The position numbers and the translations under genes were made by a program. Shown here in pieces: positions 10,045 through 18,048 of a DNA stretch of 50,517 nt (its first letter is position 1; every line of letters starts with the position of its first letter). The stretch lies in NCBI GenBank assembly GCA_017521925.1, contig JAFXBG010000011.1, positions 1 through 50,517 on the forward strand, given 5' to 3'. The DNA is from Clostridia bacterium. Lineage in GTDB: Bacteria > Bacillota > Clostridia > Oscillospirales > Acutalibacteraceae. The notes under the pieces are model-generated. The model was not told the origin of the DNA. It did no database searches and saw nothing but the letters and a program-made list of their open reading frames with translations.

Positions 10045-11319
10045 ATGATACTTACTAAAGAACAGCAAGCTATTTTAAACGGCGAGCAGGGCGAAACTCT
10101 CTCTAAGGTTATGAAAACCCTTGTAATGTATGGAGATGCTTTCGAAGCCGAAAAGCTTGTACCCATTACTTCAAAATACAACCACCTGGTAACCAGCTTC
10201 GGTTTAAAGGTTATGTCTCCTGTGTATGACCTTATGCAGCAGCTGCTTGATGCAGGGGTAATGTCAGCCCAGAAGTTTTCTGTTGACCCTCGTCCTATTG
10301 ATAAGAACGTACCTGCAAATTTCTTACAGAACTTAGTGTTCAATAAGTTTATGTATACCAAACAGAGTTTTTACGAAGACCAGCTTAAAAAGCTTGGACT
10401 GCTTAATGAAGATGCTTTTACCTGCACCTGTTATATGGATGAGGTAGGTAACAAACCCAAGAAGGGCGATGTACTTTCCTGGGCAGAGTCCAGTGCCGTA
10501 GTATATGCTAACTCTGTTTTAGGTGCAAGATGTAACCGCAACTCAGGTATTATTGATATTATGGGTTCAATTGTAGGCTATGTTCCTTATTTTGGTCTGC
10601 TTACCGATGAGGGCAGAAAGGCTACCTGGGTGGTTAAAATTAATACCACCAAAAAGCCCGAGGCTCAGCTATTGGGCTCGGCAATCGGTATGAAGGTAAT
10701 GGAAGATGTTCCTTACGTTGTAGGTCTTGATAAGTGGATTGGCAACGAGCTTTCAGATTCTGCCTGTGCTTATCTTAAGGATTTTGGTGCGGCAACTGCA
10801 TCAAACGGTGCCGTTGGTCTTTATCATATCGAAAATCTTACTCCCGAAGCAGTCGAAATGGGCGAGAAGCTTATTGCTGAGGGTGCAAAGGAATATATTA
10901 TTGATGATGCTGAGCTTAAACGTGTTCAGGATAATTATCCCGTAATGTGGAAAAACGCAGACGCTACTCCTAAGCTTTGCTTTGTAGGCTGTCCTCATCT
11001 GTCGATAGAACAGCTTAAAACATGGACAGTAGATATAGAAAAAGCGCTTGAAACTACAGGTAAGAAAAAGGTAGTAATCCCCACAGTTTTCACAGCGGCT
11101 CCCAAGGTGCTTGAGGCATTTAACAAGACAGAATACGCCGAAAGACTTAAGGCTACAGGTGTTATTACATCCTACATCTGTCCTCTTATGTATATGAACA
11201 ATCCTCTGTGTAAGAAGATGCCTGTTATCACATCCTCAAACAAGCTTCGTACATATACCAGTGCAAGGTACTATACAGATGCAGAAATCCTTACAATTAT
11301 TACAGGAGGTAAAAAGTAA
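10045..11319 (+). CDS. Aconitase X catalytic (large) subunit
   Basis: A 424-residue DUF521/AcnX large subunit. The family dehydrates hydroxy acids with a small Fe-S cluster; characterised members act on cis-3-hydroxy-L-proline (bacteria) or mevalonate 5-phosphate (archaea). Visible family features are the N-terminal LTKEQQAILNGEQG block, NSVLGARCNRNSG near residues 153-165 and VGCPHLS near 313; the Cys in the last two are candidate cluster ligands (inference). The RBS AAAGGAG overlaps the stop of the flavoenzyme, and the stop codon overlaps the ATG of the small subunit, so the three genes form a coupled operon. No isoprenoid or proline genes are nearby, so the substrate stays open. Confidence 0.88.
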   Translation: MILTKEQQAILNGEQGETLSKVMKTLVMYGDAFEAEKLVPITSKYNHLVTSFGLKVMSPVYDLMQQLLDAGVMSAQKFSVDPRPIDKNVPANFLQNLVFNKFMYTKQSFYEDQLKKLGLLNEDAFTCTCYMDEVGNKPKKGDVLSWAESSAVVYANSVLGARCNRNSGIIDIMGSIVGYVPYFGLLTDEGRKATWVVKINTTKKPEAQLLGSAIGMKVMEDVPYVVGLDKWIGNELSDSACAYLKDFGAATASNGAVGLYHIENLTPEAVEMGEKLIAEGAKEYIIDDAELKRVQDNYPVMWKNADATPKLCFVGCPHLSIEQLKTWTVDIEKALETTGKKKVVIPTVFTAAPKVLEAFNKTEYAERLKATGVITSYICPLMYMNNPLCKKMPVITSSNKLRTYTSARYYTDAEILTIITGGKK

Positions 11320-11762
11320 TGAAAGTTTTTAAAGGCCGAGTTGTTACCCCCGGCGAAGTTACTGCCGAGGCAGTTGTTACTCATGAAGGTTTCAATACTC
11401 TTGCTTCCTTTCAGATGGCTCTGCAATTTGGCGATAAAGAGGTAAAATGCGGTGACCAGAATAACAAAGAGCTTCACGGCAAGCCTCTTTTAGGCAAGGC
11501 TCTGTGCCTTCCGCAGACTATCGGCTCCACCACAGGCGGTCTGGTTCTTTACTGTGCCTGTGCAATGGAGAAAAATCCTGCCTGTATGCTTTTCTCAGGC
11601 CATATCGATTCTTTAGCCGCCGCAGGTGCAGTTCTTGCAGATGTGTGGGTAGAAGGTGTTACAATGCCTGTTGTTGACTCTTTAGGTGACGAGTTTTTAA
11701 ATTATGTTAAGGACGGTATGAAAGTTACCGTAAAAGCAAACGGCGAAGTAGTTGTTGAGTGA
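11319..11762 (+). CDS. Aconitase X swivel (small) subunit
   Basis: A 147-residue DUF126 protein, the separate swivel subunit of aconitase X (fused to the large subunit in type I enzymes). The GSTTGG box near residues 68-73 is at the place where the family carries its catalytic serine, and VTPGEVTAEAVVT at the N-terminus is typical. The ATG overlaps the TAA of the large subunit (TAATG), indicating coupled translation and 1:1 assembly. A strong terminator follows. Confidence 0.87.
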   Translation: MKVFKGRVVTPGEVTAEAVVTHEGFNTLASFQMALQFGDKEVKCGDQNNKELHGKPLLGKALCLPQTIGSTTGGLVLYCACAMEKNPACMLFSGHIDSLAAAGAVLADVWVEGVTMPVVDSLGDEFLNYVKDGMKVTVKANGEVVVE

Positions 11763-11783
11763 CTTTAAAATGAAATAATAAAT

Positions 11784-11826
11784 AAAGCAGATGTCTGATT
11801 GATTTCAGAACATCTGCTTTTTCTTT
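11784..11826 (+). terminator. Rho-independent terminator
   Basis: AAAGCAGATGT pairs with ACATCTGCTTT (11810-11820); an inner CTGA/TCAG extends the stem, and TTCTTTT follows. It ends the flavoenzyme-AcnX operon. Confidence 0.9.
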
Positions 11827-11828
11827 TA

Positions 11829-11857
11829 TTGCTATATTAGCTTTACTATGGTATTAT
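11829..11857 (+). promoter_or_regulatory. Promoter
   Basis: TTGCTA, 17 bp, then TATTAT with an extended TGG in front of the -10 box. It lies just after the terminator and drives the Cys-cluster protein gene. Confidence 0.6.
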
Positions 11858-11874
11858 TTTTTAGAGGTGAGCAT

Positions 11875-12354
11875 ATGGCATACGTCGGCTATGAAGGAAT
11901 GTACGAAAAAATATTTAAAATAATGGGTGACTTAACTCCTTTAAAGGCAGATTGCGGCAAGCTTTGCGGCGGTGCCTGCTGTAAAGGTGACGAAAATACG
12001 GGTATGAGGCTGTTTCCTTTTGAGGAAAGTGAGCTTCCCGTAAAAACTTTAGAAAACGGGGTCCGCCTTGTAGTATGCAATGGTAAATGTGACCGCACCA
12101 AACGTCCCTTAGCCTGTCGGATTTTTCCTTTCTTTCCTACAGTTGATGATAAAGGAAAGGTTTATGTTGAGCCTGATTTCAGAGGTGTAAGGCTTTGCCC
12201 TATGATTACTCATAGTGATGAAATTGTTTTTAACAAGCAGTTTTTCAAAGCTCTCAAAAAAGTGGGTAAAATCCTTGCGAAAGACGAAACCTGCCTGGAA
12301 TTTCTGAAAGAATCTACAAAAGAAATTGATACATATAAAGACTTTTTATTGTGA
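11875..12354 (+). CDS. YkgJ-like cysteine-cluster protein
   Basis: A 159-residue soluble protein of the YkgJ/zinc- or iron-chelating Cys-cluster type. Eight Cys are arranged as C-GKLCGGACC near the N-terminus, C-NGKC, then RPLACRIFP and RLCP, the usual order in this poorly characterised family. Metal binding is the family expectation; no activity is established. ATG 11875 is preferred over an upstream in-frame start at 11848 because AGAGGTGA ends 4 bp before it and the protein then starts at MAYVGYEG. The stop lies 11 bp before the next ATG, so it is an operon with the phosphoesterase gene. Confidence 0.78.
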   Translation: MAYVGYEGMYEKIFKIMGDLTPLKADCGKLCGGACCKGDENTGMRLFPFEESELPVKTLENGVRLVVCNGKCDRTKRPLACRIFPFFPTVDDKGKVYVEPDFRGVRLCPMITHSDEIVFNKQFFKALKKVGKILAKDETCLEFLKESTKEIDTYKDFLL

Positions 12355-12365
12355 AGGTAAGAGTT

Positions 12366-13226
12366 ATGACAAAAACAAAAAAGAGATTGTTAATAATATT
12401 AACCTCTGTATTACTTATACTAGCAATTATTATTGCCCTTATCGCCTGGGGCAATAAGGCGCTTATGGTCAATGAAATAACGGTTAACAGCGATAAATTG
12501 CCTGAGGATTTCATAGGTTTTAAAATTGCCCACGTTTCTGATTTGCATAACGATGAATTCGGTGATGGTAACTATAAACTTATTTCTTTAATAGAAAAAT
12601 GCGACCCTGATATTATAGCCATAACAGGCGATATTTTCGACTGCCATCGTACAGATGTGGATGTTGCAATTGAGTTCGCTCAAAAAGCCGCTCAGATTGC
12701 ACCTTGCTACTATGTGCCGGGCAATCACGAGCAAAGAGTTCCTGAGGCTTACGATGAGCTTTTAAAAGCTTTTGACGAAATGGGAGTTATAGTTCTTGAC
12801 AATAAAGCGGTAAAGCTTAACAGGGGAGAGCACAGCATTAACATTCTTGGTGTTTCCGACCCGGGTTTTGAAACCGACTACCTATTTGGCGATACAGAGA
12901 GTGTGCTCAGAAGTCACCTTAATGAGCTTATGACCGATAAAGAAAGCTTTAACCTGCTTCTGTCCCACAGACCTGAGCTTTTTGATGCTTATGCTGATTT
13001 TGATGTAGATTTAGTTCTTACGGGCCATGCTCACGGCGGTCAGTTCCGACTTCCTTTTGTTGGCGGCCTTTATGCACCTAACCAGTGGTTTTTCCCTGAG
13101 TACGACGCAGGACTTTACACCGAGGATAACACAAATATGATAGTCAGCCGAGGTTTGGGCAACAGCCTTTTTCCCTTCAGAATCGGCAACCGCCCTGAGG
13201 TTGTATTGGTCACACTAGAGAATTAA
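12366..13226 (+). CDS. Membrane-anchored metallophosphoesterase (YkuE/YaeI-like)
   Basis: 286 residues: a basic N-terminus and one membrane segment (about 7-28), then a calcineurin-type phosphoesterase domain outside the membrane. Motifs: H-x-SDLHNDEFG near 50-60, ITGDIFD near 90, PGNHE near 120, and LTGHAHGGQ near 220, a full metal-binding set. Relatives include YkuE and YaeI (UDP-diacylglucosamine or lipid-linked phosphoester hydrolysis has been proposed); the substrate cannot be fixed here. Translation probably starts at ATG 12366 with GAAGGTAAG upstream; GTG 12351 overlaps the previous stop and is less likely. Confidence 0.85.
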   Translation: MTKTKKRLLIILTSVLLILAIIIALIAWGNKALMVNEITVNSDKLPEDFIGFKIAHVSDLHNDEFGDGNYKLISLIEKCDPDIIAITGDIFDCHRTDVDVAIEFAQKAAQIAPCYYVPGNHEQRVPEAYDELLKAFDEMGVIVLDNKAVKLNRGEHSINILGVSDPGFETDYLFGDTESVLRSHLNELMTDKESFNLLLSHRPELFDAYADFDVDLVLTGHAHGGQFRLPFVGGLYAPNQWFFPEYDAGLYTEDNTNMIVSRGLGNSLFPFRIGNRPEVVLVTLEN

Positions 13227-13227
13227 C

Positions 13228-13262
13228 AATCATAACCACCCGTCAAACGGGTGGTTATGATT
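13228..13262. terminator. Perfect hairpin, probable terminator
   Basis: A 16-bp perfect inverted repeat with a 3-nt loop (arms AATCATAACCACCCGT / ACGGGTGGTTATGATT) directly after the phosphoesterase stop. The T-run after it is short, so termination efficiency is uncertain. Confidence 0.7.
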
Positions 13263-13277
13263 ATTTCCAAAATATGA

Positions 13278-13313
13278 TATAATTAATGTGAATTTGCACA
13301 AAAAATTCACATT
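13278..13313 (+). promoter_or_regulatory. -10 box and operator-like inverted repeat of the two-component operon
   Basis: TATAAT (13278-13283) is followed at once by AATGTGAATT (13285-13294) and AATTCACATT (13304-13313), a perfect 10-bp inverted repeat with 9-bp spacing, in the transcription start region of the response regulator gene. Autoregulation is an inference. Confidence 0.5.
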
Positions 13314-13345
13314 ACTGTGATAATTTATATTCAGAGGTGGGAAAT

Positions 13346-14020
13346 ATGTATAAAATTTTGCTCGTAGAGGACGATTTTGACATACGTGAGCTTATAGAAG
13401 ATTACTTTACTGTCAAAAGCGGTGGCAAAATATTTGTTGACACTGCGATCAATGGTCAGGAGGGGTTAGAAAAAGCTTATGAAAATACCTATGACCTTTT
13501 GCTTTTGGATGTAATGCTTCCTGAAATGAGCGGTTTTGAAATTTGCAAGGAAGTACGCAGCGAGTCAGAAGTTCCCATAATGTTCATAACAGCACGTGCT
13601 GCACAGGCGGATATGCTCCGAGGCTATGCCTTGGGATGTGACGACTATGTGGTAAAGCCGTTCCCGCTTCCTGTGCTGTTTGAAAAGGTCAACGCCCTTA
13701 TCAAACGCTCAAAAGGTCTTATCAAGAGTACAGTGTTATCTGCAGGAACACTTACTCTGAACCCCTCAAACGGAAAAGTGGTTTCTTCGGGTGTGCAGGT
13801 TGAACTTACCTCAAAGGAGTTTTCTATATTAAGAATTCTTATGGAAAACAAAGGCAGGATAGTCAGCAGGGATGCTTTAATCAGAGCGTTATGGGGGTTT
13901 GAAAGCGACGTGGTAGAACGTACGGTTGACTCCCATATGAAAAATTTACGGAAGGCACTGGGCGAAAACTCAGACCTTATTAAGACGGTAAGGTCAAAGG
14001 GTTATATTTTGGAGGAATAA
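13346..14020 (+). CDS. OmpR/PhoB-family response regulator
   Basis: 224 residues: receiver domain (1-118) with acidic E8/D9/D10, phosphoacceptor D55, T82 and K104 all present, then a winged-helix OmpR-type DNA-binding domain (about 128-222) ending in TVRSKGYILEE. It is partnered with the histidine kinase 2 bp downstream. ATG 13346 is chosen because AGAGGTGG lies just before it; GTG 13337 is inside that ribosome site. The position next to envelope and phosphoesterase genes does not identify the stimulus. Confidence 0.93.
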   Translation: MYKILLVEDDFDIRELIEDYFTVKSGGKIFVDTAINGQEGLEKAYENTYDLLLLDVMLPEMSGFEICKEVRSESEVPIMFITARAAQADMLRGYALGCDDYVVKPFPLPVLFEKVNALIKRSKGLIKSTVLSAGTLTLNPSNGKVVSSGVQVELTSKEFSILRILMENKGRIVSRDALIRALWGFESDVVERTVDSHMKNLRKALGENSDLIKTVRSKGYILEE

Positions 14021-14022
14021 AT

Positions 14023-15765
14023 ATGAAGGATAGGAGCAAACGTCAGAAGAAAAAGCTTTTGCTCAGTGTGTTTTCCGTACTGTTGGCAGCATGGTCGTTG
14101 ATTTCGGCGATTTTCTGTTACGCAGTTGTCAGGATAGAAATCAACAATCAGTTCAACGAGGAAAAGTACAACGAAGAAAAAATCATATCAGAGCTGCAGG
14201 ATGATTATCTTTATCAGTTAGCTGACGGCGAAATTTACAGCACCTTTTATAACGATGTGGAAAAAGCCAGACATAAAAACGGCTATACCGCAGGTTCGTA
14301 TTATACTAAATTCAATAAGGATATGCAGCTTCTGGCAGTATTTGATTGTGAATACAAGGCTTGTTTTGATACTGACAAAGCTATCTTTTCAATCTTTTCA
14401 GGCAGAGTTTCAGGGGAGTATGACGGCGATATAGGCGGTTTGCTGGATTTAGAGGACTTTAAAGCTTCTATGAGCGAAAGTGATTTTAAAACCATAGCTG
14501 ATGCTCTGGCTGAAGAGCCTGACGAGTATGGTAAAAAATATTATCTTGTGTGTACCGAGTTTTACCATGACGAGGAATACGTGCTGATTAAACCAAAAAC
14601 AGTCGACCTCGTATACCGTGAGAATGAGTATGACTGGCATATGAGCGGCAATATTGTAAGGTCTTTTTCGCTTAATCCCAAAGGTACAGAAAAGCTTAAA
14701 TTTTACAAAATGGACAGAGACCACAGCAACATAATCCCCGCTGAGTTTGTCCTTGACAATTTCAAAAGCAACGGTCTTATAGAATTTGACGGAAATATAG
14801 AAAGCTTTGTTTCTGATTTGAAAGACAAAAATGCCATAGAAAATCCCGAAATAGAAACAAAAGGTCCCTTTACTTATATTTTTAAAAACGTAAGCCCTAT
14901 TGAAGTTGTAGTAAAAGAAACCGTAACAATGATGGATGGCGGCAGTTACGAAATTCAGACAATGCTTAATACTGGTTACTTGGTTTATGCTAAACAGCTT
15001 AGTATCTTCGATAATTGTAAGGACTTTATGTTCTTAGGTCTTATGGGGATTTTTATTTTCTTTATTCTTCTGGGTGCGGTTATGTACATTATGCTTTCCA
15101 AGATTATTAACACTCAGATAAACGAAGAGAAAAAACGCCGCGAAATATCAGGTGCCCTTGCTCACGACATTAAAACCCCTCTCTTCATAATAAGCGGATA
15201 TGCCCAGAACCTAAAGGAAAATATCAACGCGGACAAGCAGGAGCACTATATTGACCGTATTATCGAACGCAGCAAAGAGGTCAACGACCTTGTGCATAAA
15301 ATGCTTGACCTGTCACGCCTTGCATCTCCTGATTATGTTGTTATGAAAGAGAGTCTGGATTTAAATGAGCTTGTGGAAAGTGTGCTTTCCGATTATCGTA
15401 ATCTTAATGATAATAAGAGCATAAAGCTCAGTGTGATTTCTCCTTCTGTAATAGAAGCTGACAGAAGTCTTATGGCAAGAGCTGTTACCAATCTTATGGA
15501 AAATGCCGTAAGTTATTCAGATGTTCAGACGGTAATTGGTGTTGAATTAAGTGACAAATACATAAGCGTTTCCAATGTTTCAAGTCTTATTGCAGAAAGC
15601 GAAATAAAGCATCTTACCGAGCCTTATTACAGAGGCGAAAAATACCGCAAAACCAAGGGAAACGGTCTGGGACTTTCTGTAGTTAAATCTATTGCCGAAA
15701 TGCACGGCTTCAGCCTTGATATATCCCTTAATGGCAATGTGATTACATTTAAAATAATATTTTAA
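14023..15765 (+). CDS. Sensor histidine kinase
   Basis: 580 residues. TM1 (about 11-34), a large extracellular sensor region (about 35-330) with no family I recognise, TM2 (about 335-360), then HisKA with H381 in ALAHDIKTPL and a HATPase domain: N box NLMENAVSY, G box KGNGLGLSVVKS. The DxGxG box is degenerate (VSNVSS in its place), as in several Firmicutes kinases of the VanS/BceS-like range. RBS GGAGGA lies 6 bp upstream. The acidic sensor domain of about 300 residues suggests a peptide, cation or envelope signal, but nothing in the sequence decides this. Confidence 0.9.
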   Translation: MKDRSKRQKKKLLLSVFSVLLAAWSLISAIFCYAVVRIEINNQFNEEKYNEEKIISELQDDYLYQLADGEIYSTFYNDVEKARHKNGYTAGSYYTKFNKDMQLLAVFDCEYKACFDTDKAIFSIFSGRVSGEYDGDIGGLLDLEDFKASMSESDFKTIADALAEEPDEYGKKYYLVCTEFYHDEEYVLIKPKTVDLVYRENEYDWHMSGNIVRSFSLNPKGTEKLKFYKMDRDHSNIIPAEFVLDNFKSNGLIEFDGNIESFVSDLKDKNAIENPEIETKGPFTYIFKNVSPIEVVVKETVTMMDGGSYEIQTMLNTGYLVYAKQLSIFDNCKDFMFLGLMGIFIFFILLGAVMYIMLSKIINTQINEEKKRREISGALAHDIKTPLFIISGYAQNLKENINADKQEHYIDRIIERSKEVNDLVHKMLDLSRLASPDYVVMKESLDLNELVESVLSDYRNLNDNKSIKLSVISPSVIEADRSLMARAVTNLMENAVSYSDVQTVIGVELSDKYISVSNVSSLIAESEIKHLTEPYYRGEKYRKTKGNGLGLSVVKSIAEMHGFSLDISLNGNVITFKIIF

Positions 15766-15882
15766 CGCAGAAAGTTTTTAAAATTTATGCTTTCGGCTAA
15801 ATACTATGGAACATAAAGTAAGTGGCTGACAAATCGGTTGCAATTTGTAGATTTAAAAGTTTTCATAGAGAATCCTCAAACA

Positions 15883-15924
15883 AAAATGCCTTCTCCTTAA
15901 TCGTGGGAGAAGGTATTTTGTCTT
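15883..15924 (+). terminator. Rho-independent terminator
   Basis: AAAATGCCTTCTCC and GGAGAAGGTATTTT form a stem with one G-T pair and a 9-nt loop, followed by GTCTT. The 117 bp between the kinase gene and this hairpin hold nothing I recognise. Confidence 0.75.
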
Positions 15925-15925
15925 G

Positions 15926-15954
15926 TTTACAAAAGTATTAACTTGTGATATACT
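15926..15954 (+). promoter_or_regulatory. Promoter of the ABC-F gene
   Basis: TTTACA, 17 bp, then TATACT with an extended TGA before the -10 box; the leader before the TTG start is short. Confidence 0.65.
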
Positions 15955-15986
15955 GTATCGGTAACTTTTTAGGGGAGGCGAAAACG

Positions 15987-17882
15987 TTGGCTATACTCAG
16001 TGCAAGAGATATTTCTGTTACATTTATTGAACGTACTCTTTTTGAAAATGTAAGCTTCGATATCGAAAAGCGTGACAAGGTAGGATTTATCGGCTCAAAC
16101 GGTACAGGCAAAACTACGCTTCTCAAGGTTTTAAGCGGTGAGCTTGCACCTACTAAAGGTGACGTTTATACCGCAAAAGACACCAAGGTAGGCTATATGC
16201 ACCAGCATGTTCTGGAACATCCTCAAAGAAGCGTAACAGATGAGCTTTTATGTGTTTTTGACCATCTTAAAGAAATGGAACTTCGCCTTGAATATCTGAA
16301 CAAGGAAATGGAAAAAGGCGAAAACTTAGATGCTCTTATTATTGAGCATACCGCACTTTTAGAACGTTTTGAACGTGAAGGAGGACTTACCTACAAAAGT
16401 CGTGCAAAGTCAGCACTGTTAGGCCTTGGTTTTACAGAATCGGATATGCAAAGACCAAGCGGTACTCTTTCAGGCGGTCAGGCAAGTAAGCTTTCTCTTG
16501 CAAGACTTCTTTTAAGCGGTGCCGATATTCTGCTTCTTGACGAGCCTACAAACCACCTTGATATTGAGTCTGTAAGGTGGCTTGAGCAGTATATCAAGGA
16601 CTTTCAGGGCACAGTAATTATCGTCAGCCATGACAGATATTTTCTTGATGCTGTAACTAACAAAACCATTGAGCTTGCTCATCTTAAAACTACGGTTTAT
16701 ACAGGTAACTACACAACCTTTATTGAGAAAAAACAGCGTGAGCAGGAAGCAATCCGCCGTAAATTCATTAACGACAGCAAAGAGATTAAACGTATTGAAG
16801 GCATTGTTGAACAGCAAAAGCGATGGGGCAGAGAGCATAACTTTATCACTGCCGCTTCTAAGCAAAAGGAAGCAGACCGAATCAAGGCTCAGCTTGTTGT
16901 TCCCGACGGTGAGGAAGAAACCCTTACTCTTAAATTAGAGCCCAAACGCGAAAGCGGTAACGATGTGCTTATTGTTAAGAATCTTTCCAAGTCTTTTGAC
17001 ACAAAAGTGCTTTTCAAAAATGTGGATATGCACATCCGAAAAGGCGAGAGGGTGTTTATCCTGGGCGGTAACGGCACAGGTAAAACCACTCTTTTTAATG
17101 TTCTTACAAAGAAATATGATGCGGTGTTTGATGAATTAACTTTTGGTGCAAGGGTTGATATGGGGTATTTTGACCAGATGCAGTCTGACCTTAATGTTGA
17201 GAATACCCCTGTTGAGGAAATAAGCGACGCCTTTCCTTCTATGAGCAACACACAAATCCGCACAGTATTAGGCCGTTTCCTGCTTAAAGGTGATAATGCG
17301 CTTAAGAAGATTTCCACCCTTTCAGGCGGTGAACGGGCGAGAGTGGCACTTTTAAAACTTATGCTTGCAGGCTCTAACTTCCTTCTTCTTGACGAGCCTA
17401 CCAATCACCTGGACACAGCCTCACGAGAAGCTCTGGAGGATACGTTGCTTGATTACGACGGTACAATGCTTATTATCAGTCATGACCGTTATTTCATAAA
17501 TAAGTTGGCAACAAGAATTCTGGAACTTAAAGAGGACGGCGTAAAGGAATATCTTGGCAATTACGATTATTATGCGGAAAAGCAAAAAGAAATTGCAGTT
17601 TCTGTTTCGTCTGTAAAGTCAGATGCTAAACCCAAAGTCAATGATTATAAGCTTCGCAAAGAGGAGCAGGCAAAAGAGCGTAAACGCCTGACTGCAATCC
17701 GCAAAGCCGAAGAGCTTATTGAGGAGCTTGACCGGAAAATTGCTGAAACCGAAGAAAAACTTTCAAGCGATGAGGTAATAAGCGATTATGAAAAGCTTGT
17801 GGAGCTTACTAAAGTGCTTGAAGAGTTGCAGACTCAGCAGGAAGAAGCCTACTCTGAGTGGGAAAGTCTGCAGGAACAATAA
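15987..17882 (+). CDS. ABC-F family ATPase (Uup/YfmM/YdiF type)
   Basis: 631 residues with two ABC domains on one chain and no membrane segments. Walker A motifs GSNGTGKTT and GGNGTGKTT, signatures LSGGQ and LSGGE, and two LLLDEPTNHLD Walker B motifs are intact. A basic/charged linker separates the domains, and a C-terminal coiled coil (about 545-631) resembles the Uup DNA/ribosome-binding tail. ABC-F proteins act on the ribosome in translation control or protect it from antibiotics; a housekeeping Uup/YdiF-type role is likelier here than resistance (inference). The start is TTG 15987, with AGGGGAGG 8 bp upstream; the upstream in-frame ATG at 15945 sits within the promoter. Confidence 0.9.
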   Translation: MAILSARDISVTFIERTLFENVSFDIEKRDKVGFIGSNGTGKTTLLKVLSGELAPTKGDVYTAKDTKVGYMHQHVLEHPQRSVTDELLCVFDHLKEMELRLEYLNKEMEKGENLDALIIEHTALLERFEREGGLTYKSRAKSALLGLGFTESDMQRPSGTLSGGQASKLSLARLLLSGADILLLDEPTNHLDIESVRWLEQYIKDFQGTVIIVSHDRYFLDAVTNKTIELAHLKTTVYTGNYTTFIEKKQREQEAIRRKFINDSKEIKRIEGIVEQQKRWGREHNFITAASKQKEADRIKAQLVVPDGEEETLTLKLEPKRESGNDVLIVKNLSKSFDTKVLFKNVDMHIRKGERVFILGGNGTGKTTLFNVLTKKYDAVFDELTFGARVDMGYFDQMQSDLNVENTPVEEISDAFPSMSNTQIRTVLGRFLLKGDNALKKISTLSGGERARVALLKLMLAGSNFLLLDEPTNHLDTASREALEDTLLDYDGTMLIISHDRYFINKLATRILELKEDGVKEYLGNYDYYAEKQKEIAVSVSSVKSDAKPKVNDYKLRKEEQAKERKRLTAIRKAEELIEELDRKIAETEEKLSSDEVISDYEKLVELTKVLEELQTQQEEAYSEWESLQEQ

Positions 17883-17885
17883 TTG

Positions 17886-17912
17886 GCTCTCCTTTAAAAG
17901 GAGAGCTTTTTT
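17886..17912 (+). terminator. Rho-independent terminator
   Basis: GCTCTCCTT and AAGGAGAGC with a 3-nt loop, then TTTTTT, just after the ABC-F stop. Confidence 0.9.
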
Positions 17913-17969
17913 ATGCAATTAAGATTAAAAATGTGATTATTTGTCAAAATAATTAGAATATACTATATC

Positions 17970-17998
17970 TTGACCTTTTTTGGCCATAGTAGTAAAAT
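17970..17998 (+). promoter_or_regulatory. Promoter
   Basis: TTGACC, 17 bp, TAAAAT, about 50 bp before the glycerophosphotransferase start. Confidence 0.55.
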
Positions 17999-18048
17999 TA
18001 TCTTGTAAAATGTATTATTCATATAGTTAACCAAGCAAAGGAGTAATT

